A stretch of DNA of 64,000 nucleotides from Kribbella jiaozuonensis (GTDB lineage Bacteria; Actinomycetota; Actinomycetes; Propionibacteriales; Kribbellaceae), in assembly GCF_005233875.1 (NCBI RefSeq), contig NZ_SZPZ01000001.1, forward strand, positions 1,426,001 to 1,490,000. Direction: 5' to 3'. The notes below the pieces were generated by a model. The model did not search any database, was not told the origin of the DNA, and saw only the letters and a list, made by a program, of their open reading frames with translations. Positions within the stretch are counted from its first letter, which is position 1, and the number at the start of each line of letters is the position of its first letter. The position numbers were made by a program, and so were the translations under genes. Positions 33,994 through 42,585 of the stretch are shown piece after piece.

Positions 33994-34764
33994 TCAGCCG
34001 CCGGTGGCGAGCTTCTTCAGGACCGTGAACCAGGAGTCCAGGTCCGGGTTGATCTCGGTCATCGGCTTGTCGCCGACGGTCACCATCTTGCGATCGCCCA
34101 GCGGCTTCTTCAGCTTGAACGCGGTCAGCGAGGCGTTGTCCTCCGGCGGACACGGGGTGTCGACGTCGACGGACACCACCACCTTGTCCTCCTGCTCGTC
34201 GACCCGCAGATCACTTGCGCAGGAGATGCCGGTCCCGATCAGCATGTCGCCCTCGTCGTACTTCGGCGCGTTCTGGATCCACTTCAGGTACGCCGGCTTC
34301 TTGCCCTTGATCAGCTGGTAGTACTGCACCGGCTGCGGGGTCTTCTCCGTGGTCGGGCCCTTGCCGTCGCCGAGGAACGTGCCGAAGACCATGTCGACGC
34401 ACGGATCCTTCGCACCCGGGCCGTCGATCGCGCCGAACGCCCGCGCGGCCTTGTAGCAGCCGACCGCCTCGCGGTTGAACGAGATGTTGAAGCCGACCAG
34501 GATCAGCGCGCCGACGACCAGCGCGATCGCGAGCATCCGGCGGCTCTTCAGCTGCTGCGGACCGAGTACGCCGGCCGCGCGCCGGGCCTCCTCCGGGGTC
34601 GCGTCGGCGGGGATCGGCGCGGTGCGGAACAGGGCCATGATCGAGCTCGTCCACTGCGGATTGATCAGGGTCGGAACGGCATAGACCAGGATCAGCACCA
34701 CGGCCACGAGGACGGCGGGGAGCAGCGACCAGTAATTTCGCACGGCAGCAAGATACGGGGCCAT
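33994..34764 (-). CDS. Hypothetical two-span membrane protein
   Basis: 256 residues. One span is at ~15-35 and a second at ~80-100, so a short loop lies on one side and a ~155-residue soluble domain follows the second span. The domain has four cysteines (GCYKA, DPCVDM, GISCAS, DTPCPP), which suggests an oxidised extracytoplasmic fold. No family is recognised. ATG 34764 is used; a GTG 21 bases downstream is possible. It is divergent from the IclR gene with only 34 bases between the starts. Confidence 0.65.
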   Translation of the reverse strand: MAPYLAAVRNYWSLLPAVLVAVVLILVYAVPTLINPQWTSSIMALFRTAPIPADATPEEARRAAGVLGPQQLKSRRMLAIALVVGALILVGFNISFNREAVGCYKAARAFGAIDGPGAKDPCVDMVFGTFLGDGKGPTTEKTPQPVQYYQLIKGKKPAYLKWIQNAPKYDEGDMLIGTGISCASDLRVDEQEDKVVVSVDVDTPCPPEDNASLTAFKLKKPLGDRKMVTVGDKPMTEINPDLDSWFTVLKKLATGG

Positions 34765-34775
34765 CGGTCCGCGCC

Positions 34776-34792
34776 CGAATAACGGATACTCT
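34776..34792 (+). promoter_or_regulatory. IclR-type operator / -10 motif before the IclR gene
   Basis: CGAATAACGGATACTCT. The same 17-mer with two changes lies before hmgA (48481-48497). It contains GATACT, a fair -10 element; a -10 here would start transcription at or next to the GTG at 34799, giving a leaderless mRNA. Confidence 0.55.
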
Positions 34793-34798
34793 TTCTAG

Positions 34799-35443
34799 GT
34801 GCCCGCCGAGACTTCGCAGACGCTGGACCGGGGACTGACCGTCCTCGAGTTGCTGGCGGACGCGCCGGACGGCCTGTCGATCACCGAACTGGCCGCCGCG
34901 CTCGGGGTCAGCCGGACGGTCGTCTACCGCCTGGTGAACACGCTCGAGCTGCATCGGCTGGTGCGTCGTGACAGCGAGGGGCGAGCGCGGCTGGGCCTCG
35001 CCGTACTGCACTACAGCCGTCGCGTGCAGCCGACGCTGCGTGACGCCGCCCTTCCGGTACTGCGTTCACTCGCCGAGGACACCGGTGCGACCGCGCACCT
35101 GACCGTCGCGGACGGTGAAGAGGCGCTCGCGATCGCGGTCATCGAGCCCAGCTGGACCGACTTCCACGTGTCCTATCGGATGGGTTCCCGCCACGCGCTC
35201 GACCAGGGCGCCGCCGGCAAAGCAATCCTCGCCGGCCGCCGCAAGCCCGACCCCGCCGGCCGCCCCTTCGTAGTCACCTCAGGCGAACTGCAAGCCGGCG
35301 CCCAAGGCGTCTCCTCCCCGGTCCTCGGCGTCCCAGGCGTAGAAGCCTCCATCGGCGTAGTCGTCCTGGGCAAACTCGACCGAGACTTCGTGGGCCCCCG
35401 AGTAGCCCGAGCCGCAGTTGAAGTAGCCAAACGCCTCGCCTAG
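34799..35443 (+). CDS. IclR-family transcriptional regulator, candidate HmgR-like
   Basis: 214 residues, shorter than the usual ~250. The winged helix-turn-helix is at residues ~10-70 (LSITELAAALGVSRTVVYRLVNTL). The effector domain contains GSRHALDQGAAGKAIL but the central part is abbreviated. IclR proteins regulate aromatic catabolism in many bacteria, including the hmg genes of Pseudomonas. Here it stands 1.3 kb from hppD, and its upstream motif is repeated before hmgA. It shares a CTAG stop-codon overlap (35440-35443) with the convergent Lrp gene. Confidence 0.88.
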   Translation: MPAETSQTLDRGLTVLELLADAPDGLSITELAAALGVSRTVVYRLVNTLELHRLVRRDSEGRARLGLAVLHYSRRVQPTLRDAALPVLRSLAEDTGATAHLTVADGEEALAIAVIEPSWTDFHVSYRMGSRHALDQGAAGKAILAGRRKPDPAGRPFVVTSGELQAGAQGVSSPVLGVPGVEASIGVVVLGKLDRDFVGPRVARAAVEVAKRLA

Positions 35444-35910
35444 TTCTTGGTGGCTGCTTCTACCAAGGGGAGTACTCGGTGGGGGATTTGCTCCGCCAGC
35501 GCGATCACGGTTGAGGCTCTTTGGATGCCTCGGACGATGACCACCTGGTCGATCACGCGTTGGAGGTCTGCGTTGGAGCGGGCGACGATGCGGCACCACA
35601 GGTCCTCGGCGCCAGTGATCGTGTGAACCTCGAGTACTTCGGGGATCCGCGCCAGCGCCTCGGCGACCGTCGTGTGACCCGACCCCTGCTCGATCTGCAG
35701 CGTCGCGAACGCCGTCACCGGATACCCGATCGCGGTGGTATCGATGTCCGGCCCCCACCCGCGCACCACGCCGTCACGCTGCAACCGGTCCAGCCGCGCC
35801 TGGACAGTGCCCCGCGCTACCCCGAGCCGCCGCGACGCCTCGAGCACCCCGACCCGCGGCTCGGCCGCGAACAACCGCAGGATCCGGCCGTCCAGCGCAT
35901 CCACCGACAT
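35440..35910 (-). CDS. Lrp/AsnC-family transcriptional regulator
   Basis: 156 residues, normal length. The helix-turn-helix is at ~5-60 (LDGRILRLFAAEPRVGV, then ASRRLGVARGTVQARLDRL) and the RAM effector domain follows (VTAFATLQIEQG, TGAEDLWCRIVA). ATG 35910 is preferred over ATG 35916 because GGAGG then lies 6 bases upstream instead of touching the start. It is divergent from hppD, with an inverted repeat in between. Lrp-type activators of hpd are known in other bacteria, so control of hppD by an amino or keto acid is likely. Confidence 0.92.
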   Translation of the reverse strand: MSVDALDGRILRLFAAEPRVGVLEASRRLGVARGTVQARLDRLQRDGVVRGWGPDIDTTAIGYPVTAFATLQIEQGSGHTTVAEALARIPEVLEVHTITGAEDLWCRIVARSNADLQRVIDQVVIVRGIQRASTVIALAEQIPHRVLPLVEAATKN

Positions 35911-35967
35911 GGCCATCCTCCGTCAATAGTCAGACTGACCAAATAGCCTAGCAACTCGACCATATGA

Positions 35968-37263
<1,296 letters not shown>

Positions 37264-37368
37264 GCCCGGGCCGGCACGCCGAGAAGCTTGCCAGATGCAA
37301 CTGAACACGGCGTGTCGCCGTCCGATTACCGGAATGACTGTTGAGGCAAGCTCCGTTCGCGTAGTGTG

Positions 37369-37406
37369 CCTTCCTGAGTGTGCGTCGGGGCGTGCACTCA
37401 GGAAGG
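37369..37406 (+). promoter_or_regulatory. Strong 5'-UTR hairpin that sequesters the ribosome binding site
   Basis: CCTTCCTGAGTG (37369-37380) is perfectly complementary to CACTCAGGAAGG (37395-37406). The 14-base loop can extend the stem by five more pairs (three G-U). The 3' arm contains the Shine-Dalgarno sequence AGGAAGG of the gene starting at 37415. It could be a translational switch; alternatively it is a protein operator. Confidence 0.7.
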
Positions 37407-37414
37407 GTTTCGTC

Positions 37415-37888
37415 ATGAAGACACTGGGCATTCTGCTCAGCACCGCGGGACTGGCCGGAGTCGGCGTGCTCACCTTCGCCGCCGCAGCGCCGGCCCAGGC
37501 GGCCGAAGCGGCCACCTGTTCAGGTGCGAGATCCATCGCGTCGGCACCGATGCTGCGCGACCACAAACCACCCAGTTGGGGCACTGTCCGGTTGGTCCGG
37601 GACAACTGCTCGCAGTACTGGGCCGAGATCAGCATGGCGTCGCCGGTGGTGGCCAATGCGAAGGCCAACGCCTTCGTGGTGCAGTACGGCGGCGGCAACA
37701 ACGGCCGGGTGCTCAGCTGTGACAGCAGCGGCGGCAACGGTTCGGTGATCGCGGGGCAGCGCACCTGCCGGACACCGAAGATCAAGGGCGGCAGCGGTAT
37801 CACGTTCGCCGCGATCGGCCGCGAGTACCACAACTACGGCGGCGGCTACGAGGAGATCTCGGAGAACGCCACCAAACGCACCCGCTGA
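37415..37888 (+). CDS. Small secreted protein
   Basis: 157 residues. The signal peptide is clear (MKTLGILLSTAGLAG and onward, cleavage near APAQAAEA, residue ~30). The mature part of ~125 residues has four cysteines (TCSG, DNCSQ, LSCDS, RTCRT), which probably form two disulfides, and is rich in Gly, Ser, Asn and aromatic residues towards the end. No family is recognised. Translation is likely controlled by the hairpin that buries its Shine-Dalgarno sequence. It lies between hppD and a GlcD-like gene, but I see no functional link. Confidence 0.75.
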   Translation: MKTLGILLSTAGLAGVGVLTFAAAAPAQAAEAATCSGARSIASAPMLRDHKPPSWGTVRLVRDNCSQYWAEISMASPVVANAKANAFVVQYGGGNNGRVLSCDSSGGNGSVIAGQRTCRTPKIKGGSGITFAAIGREYHNYGGGYEEISENATKRTR

Positions 37889-37893
37889 GCGGT

Positions 37894-37923
37894 CTGTGTC
37901 CTGCTGTGTCCTGCTGTGTCCTG
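37894..37923. repeat. Three tandem copies of a 10-bp unit
   Basis: CTGTGTCCTG occurs three times in perfect tandem, directly after the stop of the secreted-protein gene and 56 bases before the GlcD-like start. Confidence 0.85.
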
Positions 37924-37979
37924 ATGCGGACATGGACAGGGGTGCGCAGTACCGCGCAGTAGTTACTAGGCTCGACGGT

Positions 37980-39356
37980 ATGAGTGAGGTCGTCGAGCAG
38001 TTGCGTCAGGTCCTGCCGCCCGAGGCGTTGGTCACCGATCCGGACCGGATGGAGAGCTACCGGTACGACCGGGCGATGTTCTGCCCGGCCGGGATGCCGC
38101 TCGCCGTCGTGCTGGCGCGGGAGACCGCGCACGTGCAGGCGGCGGTGCGTATCGCGGCCGAGGCCGGCGTACCGATCGTGCCGCAGGGCGCGCGGTCCGG
38201 CCTGTCCGGCGCCGCCAACGCGCTCGACGGCTGCATCGTCATCTCGCTGGAGAAGATGGACAAGATCCTCGCCATCGAGCCGGTCGATCGATACGTCGTC
38301 ACGCAGCCGGGCGTCTACAACGCCGTACTGTCCCGCGCCGTGGCCGAGCACGGACTGTTCTACCCGCCGGACCCGTCGAGCTGGGAGTTCTGTTCGATCG
38401 GCGGCAACCTGTCCACGAACTCGGGCGGCCTGTGCTGCGTCAAGTACGGTGTGACCACGGACTACGTGCTGGGTCTGGAGGTCGTGCTGGCGGACGGACG
38501 CATCCTGCGGACCGGCCGCAAGACCGTCAAGGGCGTCGCCGGGTACGACCTGGCCAAGCTGATCGTCGGCAGCGAGGGCACGCTCGGCATCATCACCGAG
38601 GCGACCCTCGCGCTCCGCCCGGCGGCCGCCAAGCCGCGGACGATGGCGGCGCTGTTCGCCGACGGCGTCGAGGCCGGCAACGCGATCCTCGAGATCATCC
38701 GCAGTGGCGTGTCGCTCAGCCTGCTGGAGATCATGGACCGGACCACGATCCAGGCGGTCAACAAGTACAAGCGGATGGACCTCCCGGAGGAGGCCGGCGC
38801 GATGCTGATCGCGCAGTCCGACGCGGGCGGTGAGGCCGGCGCCGCCGACGTGGCCACGGTCGCGAAGCTGTGCCGCGACAACGGCGCGCTCGAGTGCATC
38901 GAGGCCGAGGACGACGCCGAGGGCGAGCTGCTGCTCGAAGGACGCCGGGTCGCGCTGACGGCGTTGGAGGAGCTCGGTACGACGATGATCGACGACGTCG
39001 CCGTACCGCGGTCGCGGCTGGCGGAGTTCATCGGCCGCCTCGAGCAACTCTCGGCCGAGCTGGACATCACCATCGGCGTACTCGGACACGCCGGCGACGG
39101 CAACATGCACCCGACCGTGGTGTTCGACCAGACCGATCCGGACCAGGCCAAGCGCGCGCAGGAGGCGTTCGACCGGGTGATGGAGATCGGGCTCGAGCTC
39201 GGCGGGACGATCACCGGCGAGCACGGTGTCGGCGTACTGAAGCGCGCCTGGCTGGCCGAGGAAGTGGGGCCGGTCTCGCTGGACGTCCACCGGGCGATCA
39301 AGAACGCGCTGGACCCGAAAAACCTGCTCAATCCGGGCAAGATCGTTGCCGAGTGA
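37980..39356 (+). CDS. FAD-binding oxidase, GlcD / D-2-hydroxyacid dehydrogenase family
   Basis: 458 residues. A PCMH-type FAD-binding domain (VPQGARSGLSGAANA, DPSSWEFCSIGGNLSTNSGG, in two motifs) is followed by the FAD-oxidase C-terminal domain with HAGDGNMHP (metal-binding) and TGEHGVGVLK. Members oxidise glycolate, D-lactate or other 2-hydroxyacids with quinone as acceptor. There is no GlcE/GlcF partner next to it. ATG 37980 gives a family-like N-terminus; upstream in-frame codons run through the 10-bp repeats and are unlikely to be translated. Confidence 0.9.
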   Translation: MSEVVEQLRQVLPPEALVTDPDRMESYRYDRAMFCPAGMPLAVVLARETAHVQAAVRIAAEAGVPIVPQGARSGLSGAANALDGCIVISLEKMDKILAIEPVDRYVVTQPGVYNAVLSRAVAEHGLFYPPDPSSWEFCSIGGNLSTNSGGLCCVKYGVTTDYVLGLEVVLADGRILRTGRKTVKGVAGYDLAKLIVGSEGTLGIITEATLALRPAAAKPRTMAALFADGVEAGNAILEIIRSGVSLSLLEIMDRTTIQAVNKYKRMDLPEEAGAMLIAQSDAGGEAGAADVATVAKLCRDNGALECIEAEDDAEGELLLEGRRVALTALEELGTTMIDDVAVPRSRLAEFIGRLEQLSAELDITIGVLGHAGDGNMHPTVVFDQTDPDQAKRAQEAFDRVMEIGLELGGTITGEHGVGVLKRAWLAEEVGPVSLDVHRAIKNALDPKNLLNPGKIVAE

Positions 39357-39491
39357 GGTTGTGATCCAACCGCAATAGAACTGTCGAGGCCATTCGACGT
39401 CCATGCCCGTCGAATGTGACGTCCGGCCGACACTATGGAAGGTACTTAGCTGAATTCGCGGGGGGACTGGATGCAGGGTAGGAGGCGCCCG

Positions 39492-40082
39492 ATGGGTCTG
39501 TGGCGCCGTACCGTGCTGCCTGCCGTCGCTGCTCTGGTCGGGACGATCACGCTCTCCGCCTGCGCGAACGGCGGCGGACTGCGGGTCGAGGGCCCCGAGT
39601 CGCCGCCGCCGAGCCCGACGCCGTCGGTTGCCTTCGGCACCACTCAGCCGCACCCGGAGAAGACCCCCGAGGTGGCCGTCGACCTGGCCAAGGTCCGGGT
39701 CAGACTGCTCGCCGATCGGCACCTGTCCAGCTACGCCCGGACAGTCCTTTCGAATTGCACGGTGATTTCGCGTTGCCTCAGCAGGGGTAAGACCGTTGAT
39801 GTATTGCACAGCGGTACACCTCAGCAGATCGTTCTGATCCACACCCTGGAGAAGTTCGTCTTCGGTATCTTCCTGATCGCCGTCGAGCCCTCGGGCCCGC
39901 GACCGATCTGGAACCTGAACGTCGAGCAACCGACCGTGACCGCCAGCCCCGACGGGAACCTGGTGGTCGAGTCGAAGATCTTCACGATCAACGACCCGGT
40001 CTGCTGCCCGTCGGGCCGACGGGTCGAGGTCTACCGTTGGAACGGTCGGCAGATGACCAAGGTGAGCTCGGCGAACCAGTAG
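39492..40082 (+). CDS. cseA: Secreted lipoprotein, CseA-like
   Basis: 196 residues. The signal peptide ends in a lipobox LSAC with C24 as the lipidated residue. A proline-rich linker follows (~30-50), then a compact domain with cysteines in SNCTVISRC and DPVCC. ATG 39492 is preferred to ATG 39471 because AGGAGG stands 6 bases before it. It lies 15 bases before a CseB-like response regulator and its kinase. In Streptomyces the cseA lipoprotein tunes the CseBC cell-envelope stress system, so I propose the same role. The CseA assignment rests mainly on gene order. Confidence 0.7.
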   Translation: MGLWRRTVLPAVAALVGTITLSACANGGGLRVEGPESPPPSPTPSVAFGTTQPHPEKTPEVAVDLAKVRVRLLADRHLSSYARTVLSNCTVISRCLSRGKTVDVLHSGTPQQIVLIHTLEKFVFGIFLIAVEPSGPRPIWNLNVEQPTVTASPDGNLVVESKIFTINDPVCCPSGRRVEVYRWNGRQMTKVSSANQ

Positions 40083-40097
40083 GGAGACTGAAGTTCG

Positions 40098-40796
40098 GTG
40101 GTACCGGAAGAACCGGCAGCGCGCATTCTCATGGTCGAGGACGACGCGGTGATCCGTGAGGCGACCCAGTTGACCCTCGAACGGCACGGCTACGACGTCA
40201 CCACGGCCGAGGACGGCCTGGAGGCGATCGAGCGGTTCGAGAAGATCCACCCGGACGTCGTGATGCTCGACATCATGCTGCCCGGCCTGGACGGCATCTC
40301 GGTCTGCCGACGGGTCCGCGAGACCAGCACGGTCCCGATCGTGATGGTCTCGGCCCGCGGTGACGCACTCGACGTCGTACTCGGTCTGGAAGCAGGCGCC
40401 GACGATTATGTGACCAAACCCTTCGACACCCAGGTGCTGGTGGCGCGGCTGCGGGCGGTGATGCGGCGGGCGGTCTCCGATCCTGAGCGTCCGGCGCCGG
40501 CGGCCGGCTCCGGCGTCGAGTCGTTCGGCGACCTCGAGCTGGACCGGGAGGCCCTGGAGGTACGCCGCAGCGGCGCGACCGTCCAGTTGACGCCGACCGA
40601 GCTCAAGCTGCTGATCGAGTTCGCCAACAACCCCGGCGTGGTGCTGAGCCGCTCGACCCTGCTGCAGCGGGTCTGGGACTACGAGTGGGGTGGCGACGGC
40701 CGGCTGGTCGACGTACACCTGCAGCGGCTGCGGACCAAGATCGGTGCCGACCGCATCGAAACCGTCCGCGGCTTCGGGTACAAGTTGCGTGCGTAG
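40098..40796 (+). CDS. cseB: OmpR-family response regulator, CseB-like
   Basis: 232 residues. The receiver domain has D14/D15 (VEDD), phospho-acceptor D58 (VVMLDIMLPG) and the conserved Lys in YVTKPF. The winged-helix output domain (~140-230) ends with ETVRGFGYKLRA. GTG 40098 is the start. It is co-transcribed with the lipoprotein upstream and the kinase three bases downstream. In Streptomyces CseB activates sigE; no sigE-like gene is adjacent here. Confidence 0.9.
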   Translation: MVPEEPAARILMVEDDAVIREATQLTLERHGYDVTTAEDGLEAIERFEKIHPDVVMLDIMLPGLDGISVCRRVRETSTVPIVMVSARGDALDVVLGLEAGADDYVTKPFDTQVLVARLRAVMRRAVSDPERPAPAAGSGVESFGDLELDREALEVRRSGATVQLTPTELKLLIEFANNPGVVLSRSTLLQRVWDYEWGGDGRLVDVHLQRLRTKIGADRIETVRGFGYKLRA

Positions 40797-40799
40797 TTG

Positions 40800-42044
40800 A
40801 TGGGACTGCGCGGCAAGCTCGGTCTCATCTTCCTGCTGGTCTCCGCGCTCGCGATCCTCGTACTGTGCGTCGCGGTCTACACCCAGGCCCAGTCGGCCCG
40901 GCTGGACCGCACGCGCAGTTTCGCGGACGAGCGGATCCAGCTCGCGGCGCAGAGCTACGACACCAACGACGTACCGGTGTTCGGGGCGAAGGTGGACGAT
41001 CCGGAGCTGCCGCCGCAGCTGCGCGACGCCGTGCTCGAGGGCAAGCGGGCCACGTTCAAGACTGGGTCGCCGCACGCGAAGATGTGGGCGGCGGTCGCGG
41101 TCAAGGACGGCAAGATCCTCTCGATCGAGCAGGACTACGAGACCAGCGACGACTCGATGAAGGCGTTGCAGCAGGCCTTGCTGCTCGGCGGCATCGGCAC
41201 GGTCGCGCTGGTCGCCCTGGTCAGCGTGATCCTGGCCGGCAGCCTGTCCAAGCGGATCGTCGCAGTGGCCGGTACGGCGCGGCGCATCGCCGCCGGTGAT
41301 CTGGACGCGTCGGCTGCCCAGGCTGTTGGCAAAGGCAAGGATGAGGTCCAGTCGCTGGCGACCGCGATCGACACGATGGCCAGCTCCTTGCGCGGCCAGC
41401 TCGAGGCGGAGCGCCGCTTCACCGCGGACGTCGCACATGACCTTCGTACGCCGGTGACCGGGCTGACCACTGCGGCCGAGCTGCTGCCGCCGGGACGACC
41501 GAGCGAGCTGGTTCGCGACCGGGCCAAGGTGCTGCGGCGACTGGTCGAGGACCTGCTCGAGATCGCACGCTTCGACTCGGGTGTCGAGCAGGCAGACCTG
41601 GAGCTGGTCGGACTCGGCGCCTTTGTCGGATCGGCTGTAGCTCGGTTGCGGATGCAGCAGGCGCTGGCGCCGGACAGTGTGATCGTTCACCTGCTCGGGC
41701 CGGATCAGACGGTGTCGACCGATTCGCGCCGGATCGAGCGGATCCTGGCCAACCTGATCGTCAACGGGCTACGGCACGGCAAGCCGCCGGTCGGGGTGAC
41801 GGTCAGCGGGCGGACTGTCGAGGTGGTTGACCACGGCAACGGTTACCCGGAGGAGTTGATTGCCGAGGGCCCGCGTCGGTTCCGGTCCGGGATGGCCGAG
41901 CGCGGTGTCGGGCACGGTCTCGGTCTGACGATTGCCGCCGGCCACGCGAAGGTCCTCGGCGCCGATCTCACCTTCAGCGAGGCGCCGGGAGGCGGCGCGC
42001 TCGCGCGGCTCGTGCTGCCGGCCGAACCTGAGACGCAGTCGTAA
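40800..42044 (+). CDS. cseC: Sensor histidine kinase, CseC-like
   Basis: 414 residues. Two membrane spans (~8-28 and ~125-148) flank a ~95-residue extracytoplasmic sensor domain. A HAMP domain (~150-200) is followed by HisKA with the acceptor His in FTADVAHDLRTPVTG and a HATPase domain with NGLRHG, VVDHGNGYP and VGHGLGL. ATG 40800 is used. With the lipoprotein and the response regulator it forms an envelope-stress sensing unit. A secreted protein gene follows 80 bases later. Confidence 0.9.
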   Translation: MGLRGKLGLIFLLVSALAILVLCVAVYTQAQSARLDRTRSFADERIQLAAQSYDTNDVPVFGAKVDDPELPPQLRDAVLEGKRATFKTGSPHAKMWAAVAVKDGKILSIEQDYETSDDSMKALQQALLLGGIGTVALVALVSVILAGSLSKRIVAVAGTARRIAAGDLDASAAQAVGKGKDEVQSLATAIDTMASSLRGQLEAERRFTADVAHDLRTPVTGLTTAAELLPPGRPSELVRDRAKVLRRLVEDLLEIARFDSGVEQADLELVGLGAFVGSAVARLRMQQALAPDSVIVHLLGPDQTVSTDSRRIERILANLIVNGLRHGKPPVGVTVSGRTVEVVDHGNGYPEELIAEGPRRFRSGMAERGVGHGLGLTIAAGHAKVLGADLTFSEAPGGGALARLVLPAEPETQS

Positions 42045-42123
42045 CACAACTCTTCAACCTTTGCCGTCGCCACCGCGTCTTCTCCTCCGTAACACCAACA
42101 AAACGAGGGGAAACCAGAACATC

Positions 42124-42537
42124 ATGCGTACTCAGTTGATTCGCCGTACCGCTGCCGTCGTCGCCGGTCTCGCACTTGCCGGTGGGGGACTCGGCATCGC
42201 CGGCGCCCTGCAGGCCAACGCCGCCACGACGCACACCACCGTGGCGAGCGCGTCGGTCGCGGCGAAGTCGATCACGATCAAGTCGGACAAGACCACCGCG
42301 AAGGCGTGGGCGAAGGTCTCGTTCACCGGCAAGACCAGCGGTATCGCGAAGAACACCGTGGTCCAGGTGCAGCGGCTCGAGAACGGCAAGTGGGTCAACT
42401 TCCCGGCCACCACCAAGGTGACCAGCAAGGCCACCTATTCGGTCTGGGTGCAGAGCGGTCGCGTCGGCGTGAACAAGTTCCGCGTCGTGGCGGCGAACAC
42501 CGCCTCCGCCGCGGCCTCGGTGACCATCACCAAGTAG
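42124..42537 (+). CDS. Small secreted protein, Ig-like
   Basis: 137 residues. A long Sec signal peptide ends near ALQANAA (~residue 35). The mature ~100 residues are rich in Lys, Thr, Val and Ser with an alternating beta pattern (SITIKSDKTTAKAWAKVSF, and WVNFPATTKVTSKATYSVWV), typical of a small Ig-like or beta-sandwich surface domain. No cysteines are present. GAGGGG lies about 12 bases before the ATG. It follows the CseBC genes and could be a target of that stress system, but there is no proof. Confidence 0.75.
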   Translation: MRTQLIRRTAAVVAGLALAGGGLGIAGALQANAATTHTTVASASVAAKSITIKSDKTTAKAWAKVSFTGKTSGIAKNTVVQVQRLENGKWVNFPATTKVTSKATYSVWVQSGRVGVNKFRVVAANTASAAASVTITK

Positions 42538-42553
42538 GACGCGGAACGGCGCA

Positions 42554-42574
42554 ACTCCCCAAGGGGCGGGGAGT
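42554..42574. terminator. Terminator hairpin between convergent genes
   Basis: ACTCCCC (42554-42560), loop AAGGGGC, GGGGAGT (42568-42574), followed by GGCCCCGTTTCTC. It separates the small secreted protein gene from the convergent GH101-like gene. Confidence 0.8.
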
Positions 42575-42585
42575 GGCCCCGTTTC

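Noticed and set aside
37896..37979. N-terminal extension of the GlcD-like protein
   Set aside because: The extra codons run through three 10-bp tandem repeats and lack a family-like sequence; ATG 37980 gives the usual start.
37800..41690. 1296-codon minus-strand frame opposite the GlcD-like, lipoprotein and Cse genes
   Set aside because: A shadow of plus-strand coding with no recognisable domain and a composition dominated by Arg, Asp, His and Gln, typical of antisense frames in GC-rich DNA.
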